NCBI RefSeq assembly: GCF_907164555.1
Contig: NZ_CAJQZC010000009.1
Location: 1-64,000, forward strand
From: Paraburkholderia saeva
GTDB taxonomy: Bacteria > Pseudomonadota > Gammaproteobacteria > Burkholderiales > Burkholderiaceae
DNA: 64,000 bases
Direction: 5' to 3'
This document shows, in pieces, positions 43,787 to 52,750 of this stretch. Both the position numbers and the translations under genes were made by a program. Within the stretch, counting starts at the first letter, position 1; every line of letters begins with the position of its first letter. Below the pieces are notes generated by a model. The model ran no database searches. It had not been told where the DNA came from and saw only the letters and a list, made by a program, of their open reading frames with translations.

Positions 43787-44938
43787 ATGAAAAAAACCCT
43801 CATCGTTGCGGGTATTCTCGGCGCGTTCGCCGCCTCGGCAGAAGCGCAAAGCAGCGTCACGCTGTACGGCACACTCGACGCCGGCCTCATCTACACGAAC
43901 AACCAGGCGGGTCACAGCAACTGGCAGCAAGGCAGCGGCTCGGTCTCGAACACGTACTTCGGCCTGCGCGGCAGCGAAGACCTGGGTGCCGGTCTGCATG
44001 CCATCTTCACCCTCGAAAGCGGCTTTAATCTGAACAACGGCGCGTTTTCCGAGAACAACACGATGTTCAATCGCCAGGCCTACGTGGGCCTGAAGAGCGA
44101 TCAATACGGCGCGCTGACGCTCGGCCGCCAGTACGATTCCGTGGTCGACTACCTTGCGCCGCTGTCGGCTGCGGGCTCGGGCTACGGCAACAACCTGGCG
44201 GGTCACCCGTTCGACAACGACAACCTCGACAACTCGTTCTCCGTCAAGAACGCGGTCAAGTACACGAGCGCGAACTACGCCGGTCTGCAGTTCGGCGGCC
44301 TGTACGGCTTCAGCAACGCCGCCGGCCAGTTCGCGAACAACCGCGCGTACAGCGTCGGTGCATCGTATGCGAACGGCCCGCTGAGCGTCGCGGCTGCGTA
44401 CCTGCAACTGAACAATGCGGGCAGCAACAACACGGGCGGCGCAGTATCGAGCGGCGACGGTAGCGCGAATCTCGCTGCCGAACTGCAACGCACCTATGGC
44501 GTGGGCGCGAACTACGCGTTCGGCCCGGCAACGGTCGGCCTCCTGTGGACGCACACGCAGCTCGACAACCTGCAAAGCGCGAACGTCGGCGGCACGTTCA
44601 TCGGCGGTCTCGCCGGCACGAACCTGCATATGGACAACTACGAAGTGAACGGCAAGTACTCGTTCACGCCGGCGTTGAGCCTCGCGGCTGCCTACACGTT
44701 CACGAACGGCAAGGTGTCGGGTTCGAACGGCTCGGGGGACCCGAAGTGGCATACGGTGTCGCTGCAGGGCGACTATGCGCTGAGCAAGCGGACCGACGTC
44801 TACCTCGAAGGCGTGTACCAGCACGCATCGGGCGAACTCGGCAACTTCGGCGCCAACGTGGCCTCGATCAATACGCTGACGCCGTCGTCGACGGCGAACC
44901 AGACGGCGGTAGCAGTCGGCCTGCGTCACCGCTTCTGA
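43787..44938 (+). CDS. General outer-membrane porin (Gram-negative porin family)
   Basis: A 383-residue trimeric beta-barrel porin of the Burkholderia OpcP/OmpC-like type. A signal peptide (1-20, ending AEA-Q) is followed by QSSVTLYGTLDAGL, the loop-3 region and repeated amphipathic strands, and the C-terminus ends in a Phe after GLRHRF, the recognition signal for the BAM complex. GGAG lies nine bases before the ATG. A terminator follows. It sits after a long AT-rich leader, typical of a tightly regulated, strongly expressed porin. Confidence 0.94.
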   Translation: MKKTLIVAGILGAFAASAEAQSSVTLYGTLDAGLIYTNNQAGHSNWQQGSGSVSNTYFGLRGSEDLGAGLHAIFTLESGFNLNNGAFSENNTMFNRQAYVGLKSDQYGALTLGRQYDSVVDYLAPLSAAGSGYGNNLAGHPFDNDNLDNSFSVKNAVKYTSANYAGLQFGGLYGFSNAAGQFANNRAYSVGASYANGPLSVAAAYLQLNNAGSNNTGGAVSSGDGSANLAAELQRTYGVGANYAFGPATVGLLWTHTQLDNLQSANVGGTFIGGLAGTNLHMDNYEVNGKYSFTPALSLAAAYTFTNGKVSGSNGSGDPKWHTVSLQGDYALSKRTDVYLEGVYQHASGELGNFGANVASINTLTPSSTANQTAVAVGLRHRF

Positions 44939-44975
44939 TGCTGCATGCGGACCGGGCGTTGAGCCTCGTCCGGCG

Positions 44976-45011
44976 AAACGCGCGCGTGCTCCCGCCACGC
45001 GCGCGTTTTTT
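44976..45011 (+). terminator. Rho-independent terminator of the porin gene
   Basis: Arms AAACGCGCGCGTG (44976-44988) and CACGCGCGCGTTT (44996-45008) are fully complementary, followed by a T run to 45011. Confidence 0.88.
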
Positions 45012-45295
45012 ATGGGCGCGTTTTGTACGCACGCGTTTTCGTGTGAGCGGCGTCGTGCACGCGTTCTAGTCAGCGCGCGGGGCGGCAGATGGGTCGATTC
45101 ATTCGATAACGGCGCGTATACTTTGTGATAGCCGCCTTCCTGTTCTGCGTCCCATTGCGTTGCATCGCGCGCGGTGCGTGCGTCCGAAGAACGACGGCCT
45201 TCGTCGCGGAGTGTTGTGAATTTCCACTGCACGTATCGCGCTCCGCCCGCGCCCCATGTTCCCGCGCATTAACGGGGACGCCGACGACTGGACTC
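45012..45295. other. Intergenic stretch, no gene seen
   Basis: Between the porin terminator and the small lipoprotein gene. It presumably contains the lipoprotein promoter. The longer open frame that runs into the lipoprotein lacks a plausible start. Confidence 0.4.
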
Positions 45296-45640
45296 ATGAA
45301 AAGACTTCTTTTGCTGCTTCCTGTTGCTGTTCTCGCCGCGTGCGGCTCGTCCGGCAGCACGCCAAAGACGAGCTCCGCCGACCCGATGTTGTACGTCTCG
45401 TCGCAACGTTCAACCGTCGATATCGCAAGCTGCCTCGTGAGCCGTCTTTCGCGTGTCGAGACGTCCCGCGTCAACGGCTCGACGGAACTGACGGTGGGTT
45501 CCAGTTCGCACAGTTCGTATTTCGTCACGCTGACGCCGTCAGCCCACGGCTCGGTGATCAAGGTGCTGCGCCCCGACGACTCGCCGGAAGATCCGCCAGA
45601 ACCGGAGTTGCGTTTCGATATCGCGCGCTGCGCGGTCTGA
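45296..45640 (+). CDS. Small lipoprotein, 114 aa
   Basis: The first 16 residues are a lipoprotein signal: MKRLLLLLPVAVLAAC with the lipobox LAAC, Cys16 being the likely lipidated residue. The mature protein has a Ser/Gly-rich linker and about 75 residues with two further Cys (IASCLVSRL and ARCAV) and a DDSPEDPPEPEL acidic stretch. No family recognised. The ATG at 45296 begins directly at the signal; the preceding frame is discarded. Confidence 0.72.
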   Translation: MKRLLLLLPVAVLAACGSSGSTPKTSSADPMLYVSSQRSTVDIASCLVSRLSRVETSRVNGSTELTVGSSSHSSYFVTLTPSAHGSVIKVLRPDDSPEDPPEPELRFDIARCAV

Positions 45641-45772
45641 TACCGCGCGTCACTCTTTCGACGCGATGCGCGTTTCGATACACGCGCGTTCAAATGAGCG
45701 CGTGAACGCTTCCGTTTGGCGCGCGCATCTGCGAACATGGCCGCCCTTCTTTCTCACGCGGCGCGGATAACG

Positions 45773-46288
45773 ATGGCATCAAGCAAGGCACATCATGCGA
45801 CCGGCTGGGCTGCCGGCCTCATCGCCGCGGCGCTCGTCGCGCACGCGCATGCAAGCGGTCCGTATCATCTGTGGACGCTCTTCGCGTTCATCGGCGGCGT
45901 GGCGGGCGGCACCGCGCCGGACTGGCTCGAAGTGGCATGGTGGTCGCGCTCGCGACGTCTCTGGATCACACATCGCACGGTGACACACTGGGGCATCGGC
46001 TGGCTCGCGCTGCTCGCGTGGTCGTATCACCTGCTCGGTCATCGCACGTTCGCAGCGCCGCTATTCGGCTTCGCGTGCGGCGGACTGATGCATCTGCTCG
46101 CGGACTGGCCCAATCCGCTCGGCGTGCCATGGATCGCCGGACGCCATTCGCTCAACTGGTGGAACAGCGGACGTTGCGATCTGCTGGTTGTCGGCGCGGC
46201 GTGGGTGGCGGCGTGGTTCGTCGCCGGACACGTATGGTGGCACGGCGGTCATGCGATGGCGATGTTGCCGCATTTGCGGCTGGGGTAG
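45773..46288 (+). CDS. DUF457/YdjM-like membrane protein (putative metal-dependent hydrolase)
   Basis: A 171-residue inner-membrane protein of the YdjM/DUF457 group. Conserved His/Asp residues sit in KAHHATGW, TAPDWLEVAWW, THRTVTHW and LMHLLADWPNPLG, which in this family suggest a membrane metal hydrolase; activity is unproven. About four hydrophobic segments. Several Met codons precede the ATG at 45773; this one starts the conserved N-terminus. It lies just left of the integrase, so it may mark the edge of the core genome. Confidence 0.78.
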   Translation: MASSKAHHATGWAAGLIAAALVAHAHASGPYHLWTLFAFIGGVAGGTAPDWLEVAWWSRSRRLWITHRTVTHWGIGWLALLAWSYHLLGHRTFAAPLFGFACGGLMHLLADWPNPLGVPWIAGRHSLNWWNSGRCDLLVVGAAWVAAWFVAGHVWWHGGHAMAMLPHLRLG

Positions 46289-46373
46289 CGGCGAGGTTAT
46301 CCCCACATTTTGTTCGCAGGTCTGTGTAGAAATTTCATTGCGGTGCAGCGTGTGAAAATACGTATTATCCGTC

Positions 46374-47918
46374 ATGAAATCAATGGCTTATCAGTCTCGT
46401 CACAGCGGACGCGATCCGCTACAATCGTCTCAGGTCCACCCGTTTACGGGGAACGCCGTGGGGGAACAAACCAGTCAGTCCATCACCGAAGTCACGCTGT
46501 CGCGCCTCGGTGCCGCCGATGACAACCGCACGCTGCGCGACGGCTCGGGCCTGTCAGGCAAGGTGCATGTCACGCGCGACGGCACGGTGTCGGTCCACTT
46601 CCGCTACCGCTTCGACGGCCAGTCCCGTGAAGCGACGCTCGGCGCGTGGCCGCGCGACAGCCTGGACGCCATCCGCGAGCGCTTCGAGGAAACCACGTTG
46701 CGTGTCTCGCGCGGCACCGATCCGGCAGGCCAGAAAAAAGCGGTCGCCGCGAAGCTCAGGCTGGAACAGGCCAGCATCGAGCAGCAGCGCGAGCAGCGGC
46801 TGACGATGCAGGCCATGTACGATGCGTGGCACCCCGAGGCGCTTGCCGATTACACACCCAAATCGCGCCGGGGCATCGAGCGCATGTTCGAACTGCATTT
46901 CCTGCCCTCGACTGCCAGCATCTGTGTAACCGATATCAGCGACCTGCATGTGCGTAATGCGCTGAAAACGCTGGTCGCGGCGGGAAAGTCCGCGACTGCG
47001 GTCAACCTGCGCACCTGGCTGGCCACCCTGTTCGCGTGGGGGCAGCGGCGCAAACCCTGGCGCGGGCTGATCGAGGTCAACCCCGTCGATTCCGTCAACC
47101 TCGACCGGCTGCTGCCTCCCGACTTCATGGGCTACTGCGACCGCGCGCTATCCGAAGACGAAGTTTGCGAACTGCGCGGGCGCTTCCAGGCCATCCGCAC
47201 CGCCTTCGATTTCTGCACCGGCTCCCGGCGGGGTCTGGCGACACCGTTGCCACGCGAACATGAGCTGGCGGTCTGGCTGATGCTGTCAACCCTGGTGCGG
47301 ATCAACGAAATCTGCGCAGCCCCGTGGACGAACGTCAAGTTCGCGCAGGCAACCTGGTTTATTCCTGCAGAAAGGGCCAAGGGCCGACGCGCGCTGACGA
47401 TTCACCTGTCCAGCTTTTCAGTACGCCTGCTGCGTGAGCTGCACGCACTCACCGGACACACGCCGTGGCTGCTGCCTGGAGGCAAGAACCGGCCGGTCGC
47501 AACTTCCGTGATACAGAACGCCATCGGTTATCGCCAGAGCATCGACCGCAACTGGGGGCGAAAGACCCTCATATCCGAAGTCAGCGGCCGCTCGCTGGTC
47601 CTGCCGGGCGGTCCGTGGAGCGCGCATGATCTGCGCCGCACCGGAGCGACGTTCATGCTCGCATGCGGCGTCGCGGATGATGTGGTCGAGCGCTGCCTGA
47701 ATCATGCAGTCACTACCAAGGCACGGATGAAACGGCTCAACCCGGCGCTGCTGCGGACCTATCATCAATACACCTACGAACCTGAAATGCGTGACGCGTG
47801 GCACCGGCTTGGACAGTATCTTGAACAGCTTGACACACCGGCCGCCCCGCGCATCGCAGGCGCTGATACGGTTGCCGTCAACGATGCCCCGCAAGCGGGA
47901 CTGCTCGACGCGGCGTGA
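46374..47918 (+). CDS. Tyrosine recombinase / phage-type integrase
   Basis: A 514-residue site-specific recombinase. The N-terminal part has a DUF4102-like arm-binding region (TLRDGSGLSGKVHVTRDG and ATLGAWPRDSLDAIRERF), then a SAM-like core-binding domain, then the catalytic domain. Catalytic residues seen: Arg in LVRINEIC, HDLRRTGAT (His-x2-Arg), CLNHAV (His) and the nucleophile Tyr in LRTYHQY. Start at 46374; an ATG three codons later is also possible. It opens the accessory island that runs to about 53.4 kb. No flanking tRNA or att repeat was identified. Confidence 0.92.
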   Translation: MKSMAYQSRHSGRDPLQSSQVHPFTGNAVGEQTSQSITEVTLSRLGAADDNRTLRDGSGLSGKVHVTRDGTVSVHFRYRFDGQSREATLGAWPRDSLDAIRERFEETTLRVSRGTDPAGQKKAVAAKLRLEQASIEQQREQRLTMQAMYDAWHPEALADYTPKSRRGIERMFELHFLPSTASICVTDISDLHVRNALKTLVAAGKSATAVNLRTWLATLFAWGQRRKPWRGLIEVNPVDSVNLDRLLPPDFMGYCDRALSEDEVCELRGRFQAIRTAFDFCTGSRRGLATPLPREHELAVWLMLSTLVRINEICAAPWTNVKFAQATWFIPAERAKGRRALTIHLSSFSVRLLRELHALTGHTPWLLPGGKNRPVATSVIQNAIGYRQSIDRNWGRKTLISEVSGRSLVLPGGPWSAHDLRRTGATFMLACGVADDVVERCLNHAVTTKARMKRLNPALLRTYHQYTYEPEMRDAWHRLGQYLEQLDTPAAPRIAGADTVAVNDAPQAGLLDAA

Positions 47919-48217
47919 CTATAGTGCGTACCACCGGCAACGGTGGTCCAGCAATACGGGAACGCGACATCCGTGGCTCACTACGATATCGAGGTGCAGC
48001 AGTCGAAGCGCATCAGTATCCATGTCATCAAGTTCCCGCTGAACATCAACCATATGCTCAGGATGCAGCAGTATCGCTGCTGGCAACGCATCCTCGTGGT
48101 CCATCATGAAGCGCTCAATACCATTCTCGATGAAGGCCACCGGACCACAACTGAATAACCCGATCATGTAAATCAACCCTGTGATTTTTACGGACCGCCT
48201 GCACGAGTGCAATGTAG
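47919..48217. other. Non-coding or decayed stretch between recombinases
   Basis: About 300 bp with no convincing gene. It holds a perfect CCACCG-GCAA-CGGTGG hairpin at 47931-47946 without a T run. The stretch may be the decayed remainder of the recombinase whose 3' tail follows. Confidence 0.45.
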
Positions 48218-48481
48218 ATGCAGGCGCTCGGCGTGATGCCCATCGTGATCGAGCGGTGCCTGAATCATGTGTCGTCGCTCGACCAGTCGGAGAAGCAGCT
48301 CAACCGCCAGCTCATGCGGCACTATCATCAGTGCCGCTATGAGCGGGAAATGCGCGCCGCCTGGCAGGAACTCGGGGCATTCCTGGAAAAAACCTGCAGG
48401 GGCGAGATACCGCAACTGCCGAACCCCGAGTACGAAGTCGAGCCTGAACAATTCGGAGAGCCTCGCACGGCGGAGCTTTGA
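48218..48481 (+). pseudogene. 3' remnant of a second tyrosine recombinase
   Basis: An 87-codon frame whose first 55 residues align with the C-terminus of the complete integrase 0.5 kb upstream: VIERCLNHVSS against VVERCLNHAVT, and MRHYHQCRYEREMRAAW against LRTYHQYTYEPEMRDAW. The nucleophile Tyr is kept, but the rest of the catalytic domain is missing. It is therefore a fragment of a paralogous recombinase gene, cut at its 5' side. The insertion sequence starts just after it. Confidence 0.8.
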
Positions 48482-48558
48482 GGCCGAAATGGTGTTGTGA
48501 GATTTGCAGGAACCTGGCACATTACCGCAAGATTCCTGCATTTTTCGACGAGGTGCAG

Positions 48559-49908
48559 ATGGGTCCGAAGACGCCTGTGCCGGAGGGAGATTTCTTCCGG
48601 CAACCGCTGCGCGAACAGATCAACCTGAAGCATCCGCTGGTACGCCTGACTGACCTGATCAACTGGGAGCGGCTGGGCGCATTGATGAGCGGGAGCTTCG
48701 TGTCGGGCAAAGGTCGACCAGCGAGCTCGCCGCGGCTGATTGCGGGGCTGCTGTATTTGCAGCACGCGTTCGATCTGTCCGACGAAGAGGTCGTCTGGCA
48801 ATGGGTTGAAAACCCGTACTGGCAGGTCTTTACGGGCGAGACGTACCTGCAGACGGAGCCGCCGATCGACCCGTCGAGCCTGACGCGCTGGAGGAAGCGT
48901 CTGGGCGAAGCCGCCGTTAAAGAGTTGCTGGCCGAGACGATCGAGGCGGCAAAACGTGCCGGCGTGATCAAGGCCACGAGCGTGAAGCGGGTGATCGTCG
49001 ACACGACGGTGATGGAAAAAGCGATCGCCCATCCAACCGATTCACGCCTGCTCGAGCGGTGTCGCGAACATCTGGTGAAGGCGGCCGCGCGGCACGGCCT
49101 GAAGCTGCGGCAGAACTACAACCGCGAGGCGCCGCGTCTGGGGCTGCAGATTGGCCGCTACGCTCATGCGAAGCAGTACAAACGCATGAGGAAAGCACTG
49201 CGCACGCTGCGTTCACGCGTTGGACGGGTGATCCCCCAAGGGGACTTCCTTCGGGGCGTGCGCGATGTGGAGCGACAGGTCGCTCAGGTGACAGACCCAG
49301 GCCGTGCGGCATTAATGGACCTGATTGGCCGCACGAAGCGCATCCTGGCGCAGAAGCCGAAAGACAAGAACAAGCTTTATGCGCTACACGCGCCTGAAGT
49401 CGAGTGTCTAGCCAAAGGCAAAGCCCGCATACCCTACGAATTCGGTGTGAAAGTGTCGACCACGACGACTCACAAGGAAGGATTGATAGTTGGTATGCGC
49501 TCGATGCCAGGCAATCCGTACGACGGTCATACGCTGGCTGAAGCGCTGGAGCAGGCGGCAATCCTGTGCGACGCCACGCCGGAAGTGGCCATCGTCGACC
49601 GTGGCTACAAGGGTGTCACGCTCGACGGCGTGAAGATCTACCACCCGGGGTTGCGCCGGGGTATCACACGCGGACTACGCGCAATGATCCGACGGCGCAG
49701 CGCGATCGAGCCAGCCATCGGTCACATGAAGACAGACGGAAAACTTGATCGCAACTGGCTCAAAGGTGCGCTCGGCGACGCGATGCACGCGGTACTGTGC
49801 GGTGCCGGCCACAACCTGCGGATGATCCTGAGGAAGCTGCGGCTTTTTTGCGTCTTCGTTCTGGCTGCTTTGCTCAACCGCTGCATTGCCGCCGACGTGA
49901 TGGTATGA
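48559..49908 (+). CDS. IS5-family transposase (DDE)
   Basis: A 449-residue DDE transposase. The DUF772-type N-terminal domain is followed by the catalytic core with the first Asp in RVIVDTTVMEKA, the second in PEVAIVDRGYKG, and the Glu in RRRSAIEPAIGHMKTDGKL (YREK-like region). The ATG at 48559 (protein start MGPKTPVPEGD) is chosen. The frame is intact, so the element may be active, although a 9-residue PQGDFLRGV-like segment after RVI looks inserted. It lies directly after the recombinase remnant. Confidence 0.88.
   Translation: MGPKTPVPEGDFFRQPLREQINLKHPLVRLTDLINWERLGALMSGSFVSGKGRPASSPRLIAGLLYLQHAFDLSDEEVVWQWVENPYWQVFTGETYLQTEPPIDPSSLTRWRKRLGEAAVKELLAETIEAAKRAGVIKATSVKRVIVDTTVMEKAIAHPTDSRLLERCREHLVKAAARHGLKLRQNYNREAPRLGLQIGRYAHAKQYKRMRKALRTLRSRVGRVIPQGDFLRGVRDVERQVAQVTDPGRAALMDLIGRTKRILAQKPKDKNKLYALHAPEVECLAKGKARIPYEFGVKVSTTTTHKEGLIVGMRSMPGNPYDGHTLAEALEQAAILCDATPEVAIVDRGYKGVTLDGVKIYHPGLRRGITRGLRAMIRRRSAIEPAIGHMKTDGKLDRNWLKGALGDAMHAVLCGAGHNLRMILRKLRLFCVFVLAALLNRCIAADVMV
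49234..49256. repeat. Short palindromic segment inside the transposase gene
   Basis: CCCC-AA-GGGG followed by ACTTCCTTCGGGG, in frame in the transposase and encoding roughly PQGDFLRG between two otherwise continuous helical stretches. It looks like a small GC-rich palindromic repeat inserted in a reading frame. Needs an IS comparison to confirm. Confidence 0.45.
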
Positions 49909-50018
49909 CGTCCGCGGCCCGGGAAATGAATTGTTCAGGGTCGACTACGTACGGGCTTCGGCCAACGCCCGAGGACGCGCCTGCTCTGCCCGAAGCGGCG
50001 TGAATGGCCATCAAAACG

Positions 50019-50333
50019 TCAGACTGACGCGATGACCTCATCCGCCTGAACGAAGTGCCATTGCCTGAACTCCGGGTCATAAAGCGCGAACTGGTCAAAA
50101 CCAGGTTTTGCGCGAGCCGTTTCCATCGTCGGCGCGTCCCGCCACGCCTGATGCGCCAGCACCCGCAGATCGCGTTCACTCCAGTCCGAGAAGGTATTCG
50201 CTGTTTCCTTCCACGCAAACAGCCCCACCTGCTCATGGATTTCGTCAACCAGACGCAGCAACCCGCCCGGCAGTTCGCGCACGGTATCCCCCGACTCCAG
50301 TTCGGGCGAGGAGCACAGCACAGCCTCCGGCAT
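50019..50333 (-). CDS. Hypothetical protein downstream of vgrG, probably 5'-truncated
   Basis: A 104-residue reading frame from the ATG at 50333, with residues such as DEIHEQVGLFAWKETANTF and DPEFRQWHFVQADE. No family recognised. Good coding quality continues upstream in the same frame (IVRVHVAWRASSGKLLIRPDG) without a normal start codon, up to the vgrG stop at 50505, with which it is in frame. This suggests that the 5' end was lost in the rearrangement that truncated vgrG. T6SS islands often carry effector or immunity genes here, but no toxin motif is visible. Confidence 0.5.
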   Translation of the reverse strand: MPEAVLCSSPELESGDTVRELPGGLLRLVDEIHEQVGLFAWKETANTFSDWSERDLRVLAHQAWRDAPTMETARAKPGFDQFALYDPEFRQWHFVQADEVIASV

Positions 50334-50504
50334 GCCATCCGGGCGGATCAGCAGCTTGCCGGAACTCGCCCGCCACGCGACATGAACGCGGACGATTACA
50401 GACCGGTAGCCTGGCCCCTTCCCGCTTCCGGCCGCAACGCACTGAGCGGCTGAATTGAGATCGATTGTCCCGGCTCGACAACGCCTGCGGGATTGCGTGA
50501 GATA

Positions 50505-52391
50505 TCAAGCAGCGCGTCGAACGGCGACGGATAGCAGCGCACAGCCACCCGCGACGATGCCCGCCGAGGCAGGCGTACTCATCAGCAGTCCCGGCTTCTT
50601 CAGGCCGTCGAAATCCTCCTTCATCTGCTGCTGTGCGTCGGTATCGGCAGGCTCGGCCTTGGCGCTGCTGGCGGATGCGGCCAGCGCCTTCGCGGTCGCC
50701 AGCGCGTTTTCGAGCTGGGCAATGGTCTCCTGCATGTCGAGCTGGTGCCCCGTCGCGCCGGGGCGGTCATAGGTCGTGACCATCACGCCCTTGCCCGCGC
50801 GCAGCGCGCCCCAGCCCGAAGTCCTCTGCTCGTAGCCTTCGCCTCGGTATTCGAGCTTGCTGTTGACCAGGTAACCGAGATTCAGTTGCGACTTGCCCGA
50901 ATGCTCCGTGCTGAGCTTGATGCCTTCCTGGCCCGCCCAGTCCTCCATGCGCAGCTTGTTGTTCTTCTGCGTGCGGATCACGTTGCGCGAGAGCCAGCGA
51001 CGGTCGTTCGTCACCAGGTCGCGTGCCTGGCTGTGGTGATGGAAGGCCGTGATTTCCGGCTTGTCGGGATCGCCGTCCCGGAAGGAAATCACGGCCTCGT
51101 CATTGTCCAGCGCGACAAAGTGCATGCCGGTCTGCAGCTTGCCCGCAAACGGCTTCGCCAGACGCAGCGGCACGCTCTCGCCGCCATTGGGCCAGGTGCC
51201 GAAGTCGGCATCCAGACGGACGATGTAATAGCCGACGGAATTCAGGAATCCATAGGTATATTTGTCCGGGCTACAGATGCGGCCGGAGAGCGTGCCGGAA
51301 ATGCGAGCCCAATTTTCCGGTTCGAGCTGGAGCCGGAAACGCCGGTCGGCGGGAATCGCCTTGAAGCTGTTTGAATAGGAGGCATCGCGTGCACCGCTGT
51401 GCGTGATCTCCACAATCACCTGGCCTTTCGGCGCATCGGGCAGGACAATATCCGTTTCCAGCACGCGCGCACATTGCAACGCGAGGACATTGCTCTCGCC
51501 CTCGTACATGACCTGTCGCGCAATCGCGGCTTCGTGCCGGAGTTGCGCCTCCCATTTCGCGCCCGCCTGGTCGAGGTGATGCGTACCGTAGATGTAGGGC
51601 TGGCCGTAGGTTGTCTCGTCCTGCGGTGCGATATTGGCCTCGTCCCTGAATCGCTCCCACGCCTGCTCGGGGTTGTAATCCGCGACCGTGAACGACTGCG
51701 GCACCGTCTCCATGTGGGTCTTCAGTGTGGTTACCGCCTCCACGCCACCCGCTTCGAGACCCGCGACCTCACGGTACGGCACGATCCGTTGCGGATCATC
51801 ATAGAGATAGTGGTCGATATCATCACCGAACACGACCTGGTCGCCGTACTCCGTCTCAAGGATATAGCAGTAGATACCCGATTTTTGCATCAGCATCTGG
51901 ACATAGGCCATGTCCGTCATCTGGTACTGGTAGCGCCACAAATGGACCGGATACTGGCGGCGCAGCCGGAACAACATCTGGTGTTCCCGGATGCCGTGTC
52001 TGCGCAGGATCGTCTGGATGATCTGCGGTGTCGTGAGGTGCTGATAGGGCTGACTGTTCGTGACGGCCTGGAGCCGTCCGAAATGCGATTTCAGGACGAC
52101 CCGGTGTCTCGTGAAATCCTTCGTCGTCTGGACTATCGAGAAACGTTCGATGTACCCTGATAACTTCTTTGGTGCGCCATCCTCCGGCACGATGGAAAAC
52201 GTGGCATCGCGGTTCAGGTAGTCGCCGCGCGCAAGCTGCTGAGGGTGGGTCAGCTCTATGCACACCTCGGTGGCTGCTCCCATCTTTTCGGTTGCCGTGA
52301 ACGACACGACCGAGAGCGCCGCCGCACTGTCGGTGCCGGGCACATCTAGAAAATACGCCTGGCGTCCCGTGACGCCCTGCCGTAAGATCAA
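50505..52391 (-). CDS. vgrG: Type VI secretion tip protein VgrG, 3'-truncated
   Basis: A 628-residue VgrG, the trimeric spike of the type VI secretion system. The gp27-like base domain (about 1-380) and gp5-like OB-fold (WPNGGESVPLRLAKPFAGK and VISFRDGDPDKPEITAFHHHSQARD region) are present. The DUF2345 beta-helix begins but stops at GIVAGGCALLSVAVRRAA, whereas full-length relatives run roughly 150-300 residues further. The spike tip is therefore missing and function is doubtful. No other T6SS structural genes are in the window; it is an orphan copy. Confidence 0.85.
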   Translation of the reverse strand: MILRQGVTGRQAYFLDVPGTDSAAALSVVSFTATEKMGAATEVCIELTHPQQLARGDYLNRDATFSIVPEDGAPKKLSGYIERFSIVQTTKDFTRHRVVLKSHFGRLQAVTNSQPYQHLTTPQIIQTILRRHGIREHQMLFRLRRQYPVHLWRYQYQMTDMAYVQMLMQKSGIYCYILETEYGDQVVFGDDIDHYLYDDPQRIVPYREVAGLEAGGVEAVTTLKTHMETVPQSFTVADYNPEQAWERFRDEANIAPQDETTYGQPYIYGTHHLDQAGAKWEAQLRHEAAIARQVMYEGESNVLALQCARVLETDIVLPDAPKGQVIVEITHSGARDASYSNSFKAIPADRRFRLQLEPENWARISGTLSGRICSPDKYTYGFLNSVGYYIVRLDADFGTWPNGGESVPLRLAKPFAGKLQTGMHFVALDNDEAVISFRDGDPDKPEITAFHHHSQARDLVTNDRRWLSRNVIRTQKNNKLRMEDWAGQEGIKLSTEHSGKSQLNLGYLVNSKLEYRGEGYEQRTSGWGALRAGKGVMVTTYDRPGATGHQLDMQETIAQLENALATAKALAASASSAKAEPADTDAQQQMKEDFDGLKKPGLLMSTPASAGIVAGGCALLSVAVRRAA

Positions 52392-52544
52392 ACTCTGCCA
52401 CTCCCTGCTCCCTGAAAAAGAACCAGCGACGCAGCGTCAGCTGCCAAACCCGTTAATTGATCATTTAGAAACCATCAGGTTAACGGAACTAATATGAGAT
52501 AGGCGTGTTTTGACAATGCTTGACGAAAATCCAATGCACTTGAT

Positions 52545-52700
52545 TCATGACGCATCAATACGGCTTCTATGGACACCGTCGGACAAGTGACTTGTCTTTT
52601 CCCGCCGTCTCCCGGCAAGAATCGCGACAGCCAGAACGGCACAGATCAGCACAACGCAACCCAGCGCCACGCAGAGATAAAGTACTGACGGATCGTCCAT
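52545..52700 (-). CDS. Small single-pass membrane protein, 51 aa
   Basis: Starts MDDPSVLYLC, then a hydrophobic helix (about residues 6-29, VALGCVVLICAVLAVAILAG) followed by a basic RRREK cap, so an N-out/C-in single-pass topology is likely. GAGGA lies a few bases before the ATG. No family recognised. Its place between vgrG and a helical gene suggests a T6SS-associated accessory or immunity protein, which is inference only. Below the size usually annotated. Confidence 0.55.
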   Translation of the reverse strand: MDDPSVLYLCVALGCVVLICAVLAVAILAGRRREKTSHLSDGVHRSRIDAS

Positions 52701-52722
52701 AGGAGTCCTCTATTTTTTAGAT

Positions 52723-52745
52723 AAAAAAAATCCGTCCGGCTGGAC
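52723..52745 (-). terminator. Weak rho-independent terminator
   Basis: On the minus strand GTCC-AGCC-GGAC is followed by GGA and eight T. It lies just after the stop of the frameshifted helical gene. The stem is only 4 bp, so strength is uncertain. Confidence 0.45.
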
Positions 52746-52750
52746 AGCTC

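Larger units (their letters stand above)
48510..49942. mobile_element. IS5-family insertion sequence (ends tentative)
   Basis: The transposase gene fills most of this span. A weak inverted match between GAACCTGGCACATT at 48510 and the complement of the sequence ending at 49942 (GACCCTGAACAATT) may mark the ends; about nine of fourteen bases agree. No target duplication was found. The boundaries are therefore a guess, the presence of an IS is not. Confidence 0.4.

Noticed and set aside
46289..46373. tRNA or att site used by the integrase
   Set aside because: No cloverleaf or direct repeat recognised; the target may be intragenic or outside the window.
47931..47946. Hairpin after the integrase as a terminator or att site
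   Set aside because: No T run and no second copy seen near the other end of the island.
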